Assembly (NCBI GenBank): GCA_047974565.1
Contig: JBKECN010000019.1
Span: 129,151 to 193,150 of the forward strand
Source: JBDIAG01 sp047974565
GTDB taxonomy: Bacteria > Actinomycetota > Actinomycetes > Actinomycetales > CAWJMD01
Length of the DNA: 64,000 nt
Direction: 5' to 3'
The translations under genes were made by a program, and so were the position numbers. Below the pieces are notes generated by a model, which ran no database searches, had not been told where the DNA came from, and worked only from the letters and a program-made list of their open reading frames with translations. Each line of letters opens with the position of its first letter. Within the stretch, counting starts at the first letter, position 1. This document shows, one piece after another, positions 9,530 to 17,804 of this stretch.

Positions 9530-9545
9530 CCCGGTGTGAGCCGGG
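9530..9545 (+). terminator. Weak hairpin after the exopolysaccharide operon
   Basis: CCCGG, a six-base loop and CCGGG form a short stem 30 bp after the last glycosyltransferase stop and 28 bp before the convergent hydrolase stop. There is no T-run, so this is only a candidate. Confidence 0.3.
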
Positions 9546-9573
9546 TCCCGGTGTGCGCCCGTCGCTGAGTGGA

Positions 9574-11367
9574 CTATGGGATCACCAGCAGCGAGGGAGC
9601 CGTGGCGTCCCGCCAGGATCCGTCAGCGTCCTGGTAGGCCAGCCAGTACCGGTAGGTGCCGGGGTCGAGCTGCTGGTAGCCCACGGAGAAGGTGGCCGGC
9701 GCCGCCAGGGTCGTGTCCCGAGTCAGCAGCACATCCCGGTTGCGATCCTGCGCGTCTCGCATGGCCACAATGAGGTGCTGGGCGACAACCGGTTTCGCAG
9801 CCGCCACGGTGGCCGTCGCCGAGGTCGCAGTCACCTCGAGCGCTCCCACCTCGAGCGCGGGAACACGTACCCGAACCCCGGCACTGCCCACGTTGCCGGC
9901 GGCGTCCTTGCCCAGCACAGTGATCGCGTTGACCTGGTCGGCGGTCAGCGCGCCATAGGGAACCGTGATCGCATAGGGCGCCTCGGTGTCCACCGCGATG
10001 GTGGTCCCGTTGACAAGAACCCTCATGTTCGCAACGGCCCGGTCGTCGCTGACCGTGGCAGTCACCCGGATGCCGCCCGGAGCTGGTAGCGCCTCGGGCT
10101 CCGGGCTGGTGATCGTCACGGCCGGCGGGGTGGTGTCGGTGCGGCGATTGAGCGCTGGCGCGTTGACCATTCGCTGAAGCATCGGATACCCCGGCTTGGC
10201 ACTGCCGTCCTGATGCAGCAGACCGAAGTAGCCCTCGCGCGTGGGGTCGTCACTGTCGCGCAGCGTGTACCAGAACAGCGGTCCGGTGTTCGCGATGGCG
10301 TCCCAGGCGGCCTGGGTCTGGGGCATCAAGGTCGCGGCCGTGTCTTCACTGAGCGAGTTCTCGCCTCCGGTAGGCGCACCCACCTCGGTGCCCCACAGTT
10401 GCTTTGCGCCGTCTCCGTGAGCGTCCATCACCGCGCGAATCCGCTTGGCCTGGGCCATCTCCCCACTATCTGCGCTGAGCAGGCCGGTGTACGGGTGCGC
10501 CGCGATCCCGTCGACAACCCCGCTGGCGCCGGACGCGTAGAACTGCTCGTACCACTGGACCGAGTCGATGTCGAAGGACGCCGTGGGCCCGTACCAGGCG
10601 GCGCCGCCGGTGCCGCCGCTGAGCACCTTCGCCCGCGGATTACCCGCCTTGATGGCAGGCGCCGTGGCCAGCACGAGCCGGGCGTAGTCGCCGGGGTTGG
10701 GTCCCTGCTCCCAGAAGCTGAGGAGGTTGGGCTCGTTCCAGATCTCCCAGACGTCGATCCGTCCCGCATACCGGGCGGCCGCAGCCTGAGCGAAGGAGGC
10801 GAACGCGGCTTGCTCCGCCGCGGAGGTCGGTCCGTACCGCCAGGTCGAGCCGGCCGGCCTGGCCCACGGCGCCATCGTGGTGAGGATTCCCTCGACCTTC
10901 AGACCTCGCCCGGTGGCCGCATCTACCACCCGGTCGAGCCTGGCCCAGTCCGTCGAACCCGGTGCCGACTCCAGTTCACTCCAGGCCACGTCCATTCGCA
11001 GCCAGGTCACCCCGGCCCGTTTCACTGCATTGAGGTCCGTGTCGAGTTGGGCCTCGCTGAGCCACAGCAGTCGGTTGCCGGGGATGGAGATGCCGGTGTC
11101 GGCGGCATCCGCGGCCGCCGATCGCGGAATCGGGCCAGCCAATCGGAATCGGGCCTGGGCGGGCGAGGCCAGGCCGGTGACCAGAACCAGTCCCAGGAGG
11201 GCGACCAGCACCCGACGCAGCCGGGCGAACCCGCGCGCCTGAGCGGTGGGCGCAGAGGTGGACGATCGCCCGGATTGATTACGTGCAGAACGAGATCGCG
11301 CAGAGTCAGATCGCGCAGAGTCAGATCGTGCGGTGTGAGATCGTGCGGAGCGTTGGGGAGTGGACAT
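9574..11367 (-). CDS. Secreted clan-A glycoside hydrolase (PslG/GH39-like)
   Basis: This 597-aa protein has an Arg/Ser-rich N-terminus, a hydrophobic segment (VLVALLGLVLVTGLASPAQA) consistent with a signal peptide, and a TIM-barrel hydrolase domain. VWEIWNEPN carries the clan-A acid/base Glu, and QLWGTEVGAPT is the likely nucleophile strand. PGSTDWARLDRVVDAA resembles GH39/GH5-type enzymes such as PslG, which cuts an exopolysaccharide. The C-terminal 200 residues look like one or two Ig-like beta domains beginning TTPPAVTITSPEP. Its position facing the exopolysaccharide operon suggests it trims or releases that polymer; this is inference. GGAG precedes the ATG. The N-terminal S-A-R-S-D repeats reflect a short tandem repeat. 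Confidence 0.8.
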   Translation of the reverse strand: MSTPQRSARSHTARSDSARSDSARSRSARNQSGRSSTSAPTAQARGFARLRRVLVALLGLVLVTGLASPAQARFRLAGPIPRSAAADAADTGISIPGNRLLWLSEAQLDTDLNAVKRAGVTWLRMDVAWSELESAPGSTDWARLDRVVDAATGRGLKVEGILTTMAPWARPAGSTWRYGPTSAAEQAAFASFAQAAAARYAGRIDVWEIWNEPNLLSFWEQGPNPGDYARLVLATAPAIKAGNPRAKVLSGGTGGAAWYGPTASFDIDSVQWYEQFYASGASGVVDGIAAHPYTGLLSADSGEMAQAKRIRAVMDAHGDGAKQLWGTEVGAPTGGENSLSEDTAATLMPQTQAAWDAIANTGPLFWYTLRDSDDPTREGYFGLLHQDGSAKPGYPMLQRMVNAPALNRRTDTTPPAVTITSPEPEALPAPGGIRVTATVSDDRAVANMRVLVNGTTIAVDTEAPYAITVPYGALTADQVNAITVLGKDAAGNVGSAGVRVRVPALEVGALEVTATSATATVAAAKPVVAQHLIVAMRDAQDRNRDVLLTRDTTLAAPATFSVGYQQLDPGTYRYWLAYQDADGSWRDATAPSLLVIP

Positions 11368-11788
11368 GACGGGTCGTCTCCTGGATGGGGGATACCAGGC
11401 AGATCGACCGGCGCCACGTTCGGATGGATAAGCACAACGAATGACAATGAGTCACATTCAGATGACACAGTGTGATATTCGGTCGTTTCAGTCACATTCG
11501 GTTACGGATGGGGCCGGGCGAGTCGCCACCACCCGCGTCTGCGGTACACCACCTCTCCCGCCCGGCCACCGGATGCCAACCACGTCACGGTCCGCCGCTG
11601 CAGGCCGATCTCGATCTCGCTGTCGTCTCGACCGGCCCCCACCAGCCGGCCCACTGCCCAGTACGGTGAGTGAGGCGTCCGGTTCACCCCGCCCGGCAGG
11701 ACCGCCAGTTCAGTCGAGCCTCACGCCGCCTTCCCGCAGCACGTCCCAGTCCAGAGCAGCGACCAGATGATCCAGAGCAGGAGACCAG
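11368..11788. promoter_or_regulatory. Divergent control region with AT-rich TCACA/TGTGA elements
   Basis: This 421-bp spacer separates the hydrolase and cupin genes. Bases 11425-11510 are markedly AT-rich for this genome. They hold two copies of GTCACATTC (around 11453 and 11491) and a TGACAC-AG-TGTGAT element between them, an arrangement that resembles CRP/FNR-type TGTGA/TCACA half sites. The position, about 60-140 bp upstream of the hydrolase start, fits its promoter. No coding frame in the remainder is convincing. GGAGACC upstream of 11789 is the cupin ribosome binding site. Confidence 0.45.
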
Positions 11789-12328
11789 ATGACCGCCCAG
11801 TTCGGCACCCGACCCGCGTCCAGCCCGCTGCCCGGCACGCCGGCTCCCTTCTTCCTCGCCAAGGGCGAGGGCGAGCGGGCGCACATCTTCGATTCGCTGG
11901 TCACCGTGCTGCTCAGTGCCGACGAGACCGAAGGCCAGTTCGGCGTCTTCACCCTGGAAGCCCCTGCGGGGCAAGCGATCCCGACCCACTCCCACGACGC
12001 GGACAACGAGATCTTCTTCGTCCTGGACGGGGCGGTGCGGGTGTTCATCCAGGCCACGGACGGCCAGGTGCACTCCCGGCTGCTGCGGCCCGGAGACTTC
12101 GGGTACTGCCCGGCCAAACACCTGCACACCTTCCGGGTGGAGGAGCACGCCCGGATGCTCGGGGTGAACACCGGTGGCTTCGAACGCTTCTTCGCCGCCG
12201 CCGGCACGCCCACCGACTCCCGCGAACTGCCGGAGCCGCCCTACATCCCGACCCCGGAGCACCTTCAGGCCGCGGCCGAGCATTTCGGCAACCGCTTCGC
12301 CTTCGGCGTCCGGCTCGACGAGAGCTGA
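11789..12328 (+). CDS. Cupin-domain protein (quercetin dioxygenase-like)
   Basis: This 179-aa single-domain cupin shows motif 1 as PTHSHDADNEIFFVLDGAV (His-x-His and Glu metal ligands) and motif 2 around GDFGYCPAKHLHTFR with the final His ligand. The family covers quercetin 2,3-dioxygenase-like enzymes and metal-dependent isomerases, so the substrate is open. It lies four bases upstream of an alpha/beta hydrolase and is probably cotranscribed with it, which suggests joint breakdown of an ester or aromatic compound. The start is supported by a purine-rich site 8 bases upstream. Confidence 0.78.
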   Translation: MTAQFGTRPASSPLPGTPAPFFLAKGEGERAHIFDSLVTVLLSADETEGQFGVFTLEAPAGQAIPTHSHDADNEIFFVLDGAVRVFIQATDGQVHSRLLRPGDFGYCPAKHLHTFRVEEHARMLGVNTGGFERFFAAAGTPTDSRELPEPPYIPTPEHLQAAAEHFGNRFAFGVRLDES

Positions 12329-12332
12329 GTCC

Positions 12333-13139
12333 GTGCCGACCACGCACACCTTCGCCGGCCACGACGGCCTGGACCTGCAGCTGGACGTCTACTCCCCCAC
12401 GGCAGTCGGCCCGCACCCGGGCGTGATCCTCATGCACGGGGGTGGCTGGCGAGTGGGCAACCGGGGCGAGTTCGGGTCCCTGGCCACCAGCCGTCCGCGC
12501 TTCTTCGCCGACCTGGCCGACGCCGGGCTGGTGGCGATCAGCGTCGATTACCGGCTCAGCACCCAGGCCACCTGGCCGGCCCAACTCGAGGACGTGCGCC
12601 TGGCCGCTCGGTGGGTGGCCGAGCACGCCGGCGCCCTCGGCGTGGACCCGTCCAGGATCGGGCTGTGGGGTGAGTCCGCGGGTGGTCACCTCGCCTCCAT
12701 GCTCGCCCTGGCCGGGCAGTTCCCCGGGGAGCCACGGCTGGACGTACGCGCCGTCGTCGCCTGGTACGCCCCGGCGAACCTGGCCACGATGGGCGCCCAA
12801 CGCCGCCCCGACGCCCTGGCCAATGCGGACGACGAGGACTCCCGCGAGGCGCAGTTGCTCGGGCGTGCTGTGCAGGACGACCTCGCGCTCACCTCGGCCG
12901 CCAGCCCGGTGCGTCACGTCGGCCCGGAGGCTCCCGCGTTCCTGCTAGTGCACGGCGACCACGACCGCCTCGTCCCCGTCGGCCAGAGCACCGAACTGGC
13001 GGCGGAGCTGACCGGTGCCGGCAACCCGGATGTCACCGTCGAGGTGGTGCCCGGCGCCGACCACCTGTGGCGTGGCGTGGCAGATCCGGGGGCGATCGTC
13101 GATCGGTCCAGGGACTGGTTGCTGGCCAGGCTGAGCTGA
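12333..13139 (+). CDS. Alpha/beta hydrolase (HSL/BD-FAE-like esterase)
   Basis: This 268-aa protein has the oxyanion motif HGGGW, nucleophile elbow GLWGESAGGH, acidic residue in VHGDHDRLVP and catalytic His in GADHLW. These are the hallmarks of hormone-sensitive-lipase-like carboxylesterases and acetyl-xylan or feruloyl esterases of the BD-FAE type. GTG 12333 was chosen because it follows the cupin stop by four bases and gives a normal N-terminus; the frame is open further upstream but overlaps the cupin. No signal peptide is present, so the enzyme is cytoplasmic. Confidence 0.85.
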   Translation: MPTTHTFAGHDGLDLQLDVYSPTAVGPHPGVILMHGGGWRVGNRGEFGSLATSRPRFFADLADAGLVAISVDYRLSTQATWPAQLEDVRLAARWVAEHAGALGVDPSRIGLWGESAGGHLASMLALAGQFPGEPRLDVRAVVAWYAPANLATMGAQRRPDALANADDEDSREAQLLGRAVQDDLALTSAASPVRHVGPEAPAFLLVHGDHDRLVPVGQSTELAAELTGAGNPDVTVEVVPGADHLWRGVADPGAIVDRSRDWLLARLS

Positions 13140-13152
13140 GGATGCGGCTGCG

Positions 13153-13755
13153 GTGAGAGAGTCGGATTCAGCTGAGCCGGAACCGATGAGCCAGACCGAG
13201 CCGCCCCGCGGCCCGGCCGCCGGGGTGACCATGGCGGTCGCCCGGCAGGTGCATCCTGGCCGCGAGGACGACTTCGCCGAGTGGGCGCGGCGGATGACCG
13301 AGGCGGCGGTCGAGGAGACCGAGGGTTTCCTCGGGTGGGGGCTGCTCCGGCCCGCCGGTCAGGATCGAATCTGGACCATCATCGTGCGATTCACCGACGA
13401 GCAGGAACTGGCCCGCTGGGATGCCTCGCCTCGGCGCGCCGCATTACTGGCCGAGGGCTCAGAGTTCATGTCCGAGGTGGCCACCGGCCGGGTGGACGGC
13501 CTGGACGCCTGGTTCGACCCGCCCCCTGAGTTGCCGGCGCCACCTCCGCGGTGGAAGACCTTCCTCATGACGGCCGTCGTCATTGTCGTGCTACAGACGG
13601 CGGTGAGCCTGCTGCTGCGTCCGCTCACCGGGGCGTGGGCTATGTTCCCCCGCACCGCACTGACCATCGTCGTCGTGGTGGCGCTGATGACCTGGCTGGT
13701 GATGCCCGGCCTCTCCCGGGCGTTGCGCGGTTGGTTGTATCGCCGACGGACGTAG
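13153..13755 (+). CDS. ABM-domain membrane protein
   Basis: This 200-aa protein has an antibiotic-biosynthesis-monooxygenase (dimeric alpha/beta barrel) domain at about residues 25-115 (VTMAVARQVHPGREDDFAEW, then FLGWGLLRP), a Pro-rich linker, and two transmembrane helices at about 135-158 and 165-185. Membrane-tethered ABM proteins of this size are common in bacteria and of unknown function. GTG 13153 lies 13 bp after the hydrolase stop; ATG 13186 is an alternative. It probably belongs to the cupin-hydrolase operon. Confidence 0.75.
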   Translation: MRESDSAEPEPMSQTEPPRGPAAGVTMAVARQVHPGREDDFAEWARRMTEAAVEETEGFLGWGLLRPAGQDRIWTIIVRFTDEQELARWDASPRRAALLAEGSEFMSEVATGRVDGLDAWFDPPPELPAPPPRWKTFLMTAVVIVVLQTAVSLLLRPLTGAWAMFPRTALTIVVVVALMTWLVMPGLSRALRGWLYRRRT

Positions 13756-14005
13756 CCGATGTGTGGTCGCTCCGCGACCTACGGCAAGGAGACCAGCGCT
13801 ACGGACCCCGCCAGACGACGGGATGCGCCCACGCCGCCGGACGACCCTGGTGCGTCTGGCTGGCAGACATGTGGGACGCCGTGACGAGCGGGGCAGTGAC
13901 CAGACGGCCACACTGGCCCGCAGACCCGGCGGGGGCGCCGCACGAGACGACCTGGGCACTCGGGAGACGGGTTTGCGCAGGTGTACCCGCCGGATGACTT
14001 CCCGG

Positions 14006-14593
14006 TCAGCCGGGGTCGCAGTTCGCCGGGACGTAGTCGCCGGCGTGTTCGAACTCGTCGCAGGTCACCAACCGGTCGTTGTTCGCGCCGGCGAACCCGG
14101 CGAGCACGGTGACCGCGAGAATGATCACCACGGAGAGGATCTTGTCCTTGCGGTTCAGCCGGAAGAAGTCCAGGGCGAGGATGCGAGCGAGCGTGAACAG
14201 GATCAGCGGCAGCATCAGCACGAGCAGGATGACCGACACGATGTCCACCGCCAGCGCGTAGCCACGCAACCAGATCGCTGCCACGACGTAGCCGATGGGC
14301 GCCAGCAGGGCCAGCCGGATCCGCCAGTTGGTGACCAGGGTGCGGGGATGGGTGAGGCTGACCACGAGCACCACCAGCGCTGCGACGGCGATCGCGAAGA
14401 AGCGACGGTAGCCGATGACGATCCCGAAGGCGCCGAAGTCCCAGCCGACGCTCCAGCCGAACAGGCTGCCGCTCAAGGTGACAACCAAGAGCGCCCGGGC
14501 CGACGACTCGCGACGCACTCGCGCGGGCGCGGCGTGCCCGCCAGGTTCGGCCGGCGCCTCGGCCGGTTCGCCTGGGGTGGCTGCAGAGGTCAT
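14006..14593 (-). CDS. Predicted membrane protein of unknown function
   Basis: This 195-aa protein begins MTSAATPGEPAEAP, has a charged N-terminal 40 residues and then about five hydrophobic segments. It ends with a short soluble tail containing CDEFEHAGDYVPANCDPG, whose two Cys could pair outside the membrane. No family is recognised. The ATG overlaps the fbiC stop by four bases (ATGA), so it is translationally coupled to fbiC. The frame extends upstream to 14872, but that part is an fbiC shadow. The convergent interval 13756-14005 holds nothing I can identify. Confidence 0.65.
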   Translation of the reverse strand: MTSAATPGEPAEAPAEPGGHAAPARVRRESSARALLVVTLSGSLFGWSVGWDFGAFGIVIGYRRFFAIAVAALVVLVVSLTHPRTLVTNWRIRLALLAPIGYVVAAIWLRGYALAVDIVSVILLVLMLPLILFTLARILALDFFRLNRKDKILSVVIILAVTVLAGFAGANNDRLVTCDEFEHAGDYVPANCDPG

Positions 14594-17427
14594 CGGCGAC
14601 CGGGCGCGGCGGCGTCGGTGAGGTCGAGATAGCTGCGCACCGCCCGGGATGCGTTGACCCGTTCGGCAGGGACCTGCCCGTACAGGGTTGTGCGCTGACG
14701 CCACGGACGCTCGGCGGCCTCGGCGACGGCCTCCAGTTGGTGCGGGGTCATCCAGGAACCGTTCTCCGAGCCGGCCATCCGGGAGATCGTCTCCTCCATC
14801 AGGGTGCCGCCCAAGTCGTTGCAGCCGCCGCGCAGCATCGCCACCGCGCCGGGCACTCCCAGCTTGACCCAACTCACCTGGATATTGTCGATGAGACCAT
14901 GGAGCAGGATGCGGGCGAGGGCGTGCACGGCCCGGTTCTCGTCCTGGGTAGGGCCCGGCCTGGCCAGGCCGGCCAGGTAGATCGGCGAGGACGAGTGCAC
15001 GAAGGGCAGTGGCACGAACTCGGTGAATCCTCCTGTCTCCCGTTGAATGTCGGCGAGGGTTCGCAGATGGGCGACCCAGTGCCGGGGCTCGTCGACGTGG
15101 CCGTACATCATCGTCGAGGTGGACGGCAGCCCGATCGAGTGGGCGGTGCTGACCACCTCACGCCAGGCCGAGGCGGGCAACTTGCCCTTGGTGAGCACCC
15201 AGCGCACCTCGTCGTCGAGGATCTCCGCGGCCGTCCCGGGGATCGAGTCGACCCCGGCGGCCTTCAACTCGGTGAGGAACTCTCTGACCGAAAGCCCGGT
15301 GCGGGCAACGCCATTCATCACCTCCATCGGCGAGAAGGCATGCAGGTGCAGGCCGGGGGCTCCGGATTTCACCGCCCTGGCCAGGTCGAAGTAGCCGGTG
15401 CCGGGCAGGTCCGGATGGATGCCGCCCTGCATGCACACCTCGGTGGCCCCGGCCTGCCAGGCCTGCTTGGCCCGCATCGAGACTTCCTCCAGGGAGAGAG
15501 TGAAAGCATCTGCGTCCGTGCGCCGTTGGGCGAAGGCGCAGAATCGGCAGCCGACGTAGCAGACGTTGGTGAAGTTGATATTGCGGGTGACGACGTAGCT
15601 CACCAGGTCTCCCACCGCGTCCGCGCGGAGCCGGTCGGCGAGCTGGCAGACCGCATCCAAGGCGGTTCCCTGGGCGGTCATCAACGTCAGCGCCTGTTGC
15701 TCATTCAGCCCGGCCGGGTTCGACTCTGCCGCTCGCAGAGCAGCTTTGACCTCCTCGGGAATGGATTCAGGGGACCGGTCGATCGCCGGTGAAGCGGTGG
15801 TCTCGGGCGGCTGGGCCGCGGTGCTCTCAGGCTGGGCTGCGGTGCTCTCGGGCTGCTGGCCCGCGGTGGCGCCCCCACGCCCCACCTGCGCGGCGAGTTC
15901 GGCCCAGTCGCCGTAGACGGCGTCGATGTCCGAGCGGGTGGCGGTGCGCCGGCCTTCGGCGTCGATCCCGGTCTGCAGGTCGACGCGTCCCGAACTCTGC
16001 CAGACCGGTTCCGGCTCCTGCCAGGCGATGCCCTGGGCGCGGGCGCCGGACCGCAGCAGGCCGTCCTGATCGGCTAGGGCGCGTACGTGCGGCTGCACCC
16101 GGGGATCGATCCACGGCTCCTCGGCCAGCACGTAACGGGGGTGTGCGGTGAGACGGGCGCGCAACTCGAACCCACTGGCGGCGGTCGCCTCGCCCAGCAC
16201 TGCCAGGTCCGGCCAGGCGCGCTCGGGGTTGACGTGGTCCGGGGTCAGCGGCGACACCCCACCCCAGTCGTCCACCCCCGCGGCGAGCAGGGCCGGCAGT
16301 TCGGCCAGGTCGGTGAGGTTCGGTGGCGCCTGGATGACCATTTTGGGGCCGAGCACGAGGCGGGCAAGCGCGATGACCGCCCGGTAATAGTCGTGCCCGG
16401 CGTCGGGGGTGGCGCGCATCGCCGTGCCGGGCTTGGCGCGGAAGTTCTGCACGATGACCTCTTGGACGTGCCCGAACTGGGCGTGCGCGGCGCGGATCGC
16501 GAACAGCGTCTCGGCCACGTCGTCGGGCGTCTCACCGATCCCGACGAGCAGGCCGGTGGTGAACGGGATGGCCAGGCGACCGGCGTCGGTGAGGGTGCGC
16601 AGCCGGACGGCCGGGTCCTTGTCGGGCGAACCGTAATGCGGCTGGCCGGGGACCTCGAACAGCCGCCGGGAGGTGGATTCGAGCATCATGCCCATCGACG
16701 GCGCCACCGGCTTGAGCCGGTTGAGCTCGGCCCACGACATGACCCCCGGGTTGAGGTGAGGCAGCAGGCCGGTCTCCTCGAGGATCAGCACCGCGGTGGC
16801 CCGCACGTACTCCAGGGTGGAGGCGTAGCCACGCGATTCCAGCCATTGCGCGGCCTCGGGCCAGCGGTCCTCGGGACGGTCTCCCAGGGTCAGCAGCGCC
16901 TCGGCGCAGCCGAGCTCGGCGCCACGACGGGCGATGGCCAGCACCTCGTCCGGGGAGAGGAAGAGGTCCTCGCCGGCGCGGCGCAACTGGCCGGGGGTGG
17001 CGACGAAGGTGCAGTAGTGGCAGCGGTCGCGGCACAGCCGGGTGAGCGGGATGAAGACCTTCGGGGAGTAGGTGACCACCGGGTCGCCGTGGCGGGCGCT
17101 GACGCCGGCGTCTCGCACCCGGGCGGCCGCCTGGGTGAGCCGGTCGAGATCGTCGCCGCGGGCGAAGGTCAGGGTGGCCACCTCGGCCGCGTCCAGGGTG
17201 CCGGCGTTCTCGGCCCGGCGCAGGGCCCGGCGGATCGCGGTGGCGGTCGGCCGCCACCTGGTGGAGGCGCTCGCTTCTGCGGTGGCGGGTTCGCCGGATC
17301 CCCCGTCCGGCGAGGGTCCCGTGCTCGGCGTCGCGACCTCGCGGGAGGCCGGCTCGCGGCGTGCGGACTCGCGGTGTGTGAACTCGGTGGACTCATGCAC
17401 CGTGCCATCGTGGCACCGCACCGGCAT
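14590..17427 (-). CDS. fbiC: FbiC: 7,8-didemethyl-8-hydroxy-5-deazariboflavin synthase
   Basis: This 945-aa protein fuses CofG and CofH, two radical SAM enzymes that together make the F420 chromophore Fo from tyrosine and 5-amino-6-ribitylaminouracil. The N-terminal CofG half has the cluster motif CRDRCHYC and the C-terminal CofH half has CYVGCRFC. A low-complexity linker with a seven-residue repeat (QPESTAA) joins the halves. The protein is longer than typical actinobacterial FbiC (about 850 aa) because of that linker and an unconserved N-terminus. GTG at 17398-17400 is an alternative start. It shows that the host makes F420. Confidence 0.95.
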   Translation of the reverse strand: MPVRCHDGTVHESTEFTHRESARREPASREVATPSTGPSPDGGSGEPATAEASASTRWRPTATAIRRALRRAENAGTLDAAEVATLTFARGDDLDRLTQAAARVRDAGVSARHGDPVVTYSPKVFIPLTRLCRDRCHYCTFVATPGQLRRAGEDLFLSPDEVLAIARRGAELGCAEALLTLGDRPEDRWPEAAQWLESRGYASTLEYVRATAVLILEETGLLPHLNPGVMSWAELNRLKPVAPSMGMMLESTSRRLFEVPGQPHYGSPDKDPAVRLRTLTDAGRLAIPFTTGLLVGIGETPDDVAETLFAIRAAHAQFGHVQEVIVQNFRAKPGTAMRATPDAGHDYYRAVIALARLVLGPKMVIQAPPNLTDLAELPALLAAGVDDWGGVSPLTPDHVNPERAWPDLAVLGEATAASGFELRARLTAHPRYVLAEEPWIDPRVQPHVRALADQDGLLRSGARAQGIAWQEPEPVWQSSGRVDLQTGIDAEGRRTATRSDIDAVYGDWAELAAQVGRGGATAGQQPESTAAQPESTAAQPPETTASPAIDRSPESIPEEVKAALRAAESNPAGLNEQQALTLMTAQGTALDAVCQLADRLRADAVGDLVSYVVTRNINFTNVCYVGCRFCAFAQRRTDADAFTLSLEEVSMRAKQAWQAGATEVCMQGGIHPDLPGTGYFDLARAVKSGAPGLHLHAFSPMEVMNGVARTGLSVREFLTELKAAGVDSIPGTAAEILDDEVRWVLTKGKLPASAWREVVSTAHSIGLPSTSTMMYGHVDEPRHWVAHLRTLADIQRETGGFTEFVPLPFVHSSSPIYLAGLARPGPTQDENRAVHALARILLHGLIDNIQVSWVKLGVPGAVAMLRGGCNDLGGTLMEETISRMAGSENGSWMTPHQLEAVAEAAERPWRQRTTLYGQVPAERVNASRAVRSYLDLTDAAAPGRR

Positions 17428-17490
17428 TCATGCCGATTCGCCCCGCCCGAAGGGCCGGGCGACCCGGGTGCCGACCGGCGCATCCCGTCG

Positions 17491-17700
17491 GGGTTCGAGC
17501 GGGCTCGGGTGGGGAGATCGGCCGAGCCGGCATGGGCCCGGCCGTCCAAGTGAGCCGCCGGGTTCGAATCGAGTGGGGCAGGCAGATCGGCTGAGCCTGC
17601 ATGGGCCCGGCCGTCCAGGTGAGCCGCCCTCCCGGGTTCGAATCGAGTGGGGCAGCGAGATCGGCCGAGCCGGACCCGGCCGACCAGGCGAGTCGCCCTC
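17491..17700 (+). repeat. Three imperfect 69-74-bp intergenic repeats
   Basis: Between fbiC and the cNMP/CBS gene, a block starting GGGTTCGA recurs at 17491, 17560 and 17634. It shares GGCCCGGCCGTCCA, GTGGGGCAG and AGATCGGC segments. The GGTTCGAATC in each copy looks like a tRNA T-loop, but no tRNA folds around it. The interval 17428-17804 contains no other feature I can support. Confidence 0.7.
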
Positions 17701-17804
17701 GGACGAGGGGTATCAGCCGACCCGGGCCGCATCGGTGCCGGGCGCCCGCTCGGGATACCCGGACCGACCATCGGCTGTCGGTGGGCAATGGCATCCTGTC
17801 GGGC

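Noticed and set aside
17491..17700. tRNA fragments or an attachment site
   Set aside because: GGTTCGAATC looks like a T-loop but no flanking stem pairs and no other tRNA arm is present; the blocks are better explained as tandem duplication.
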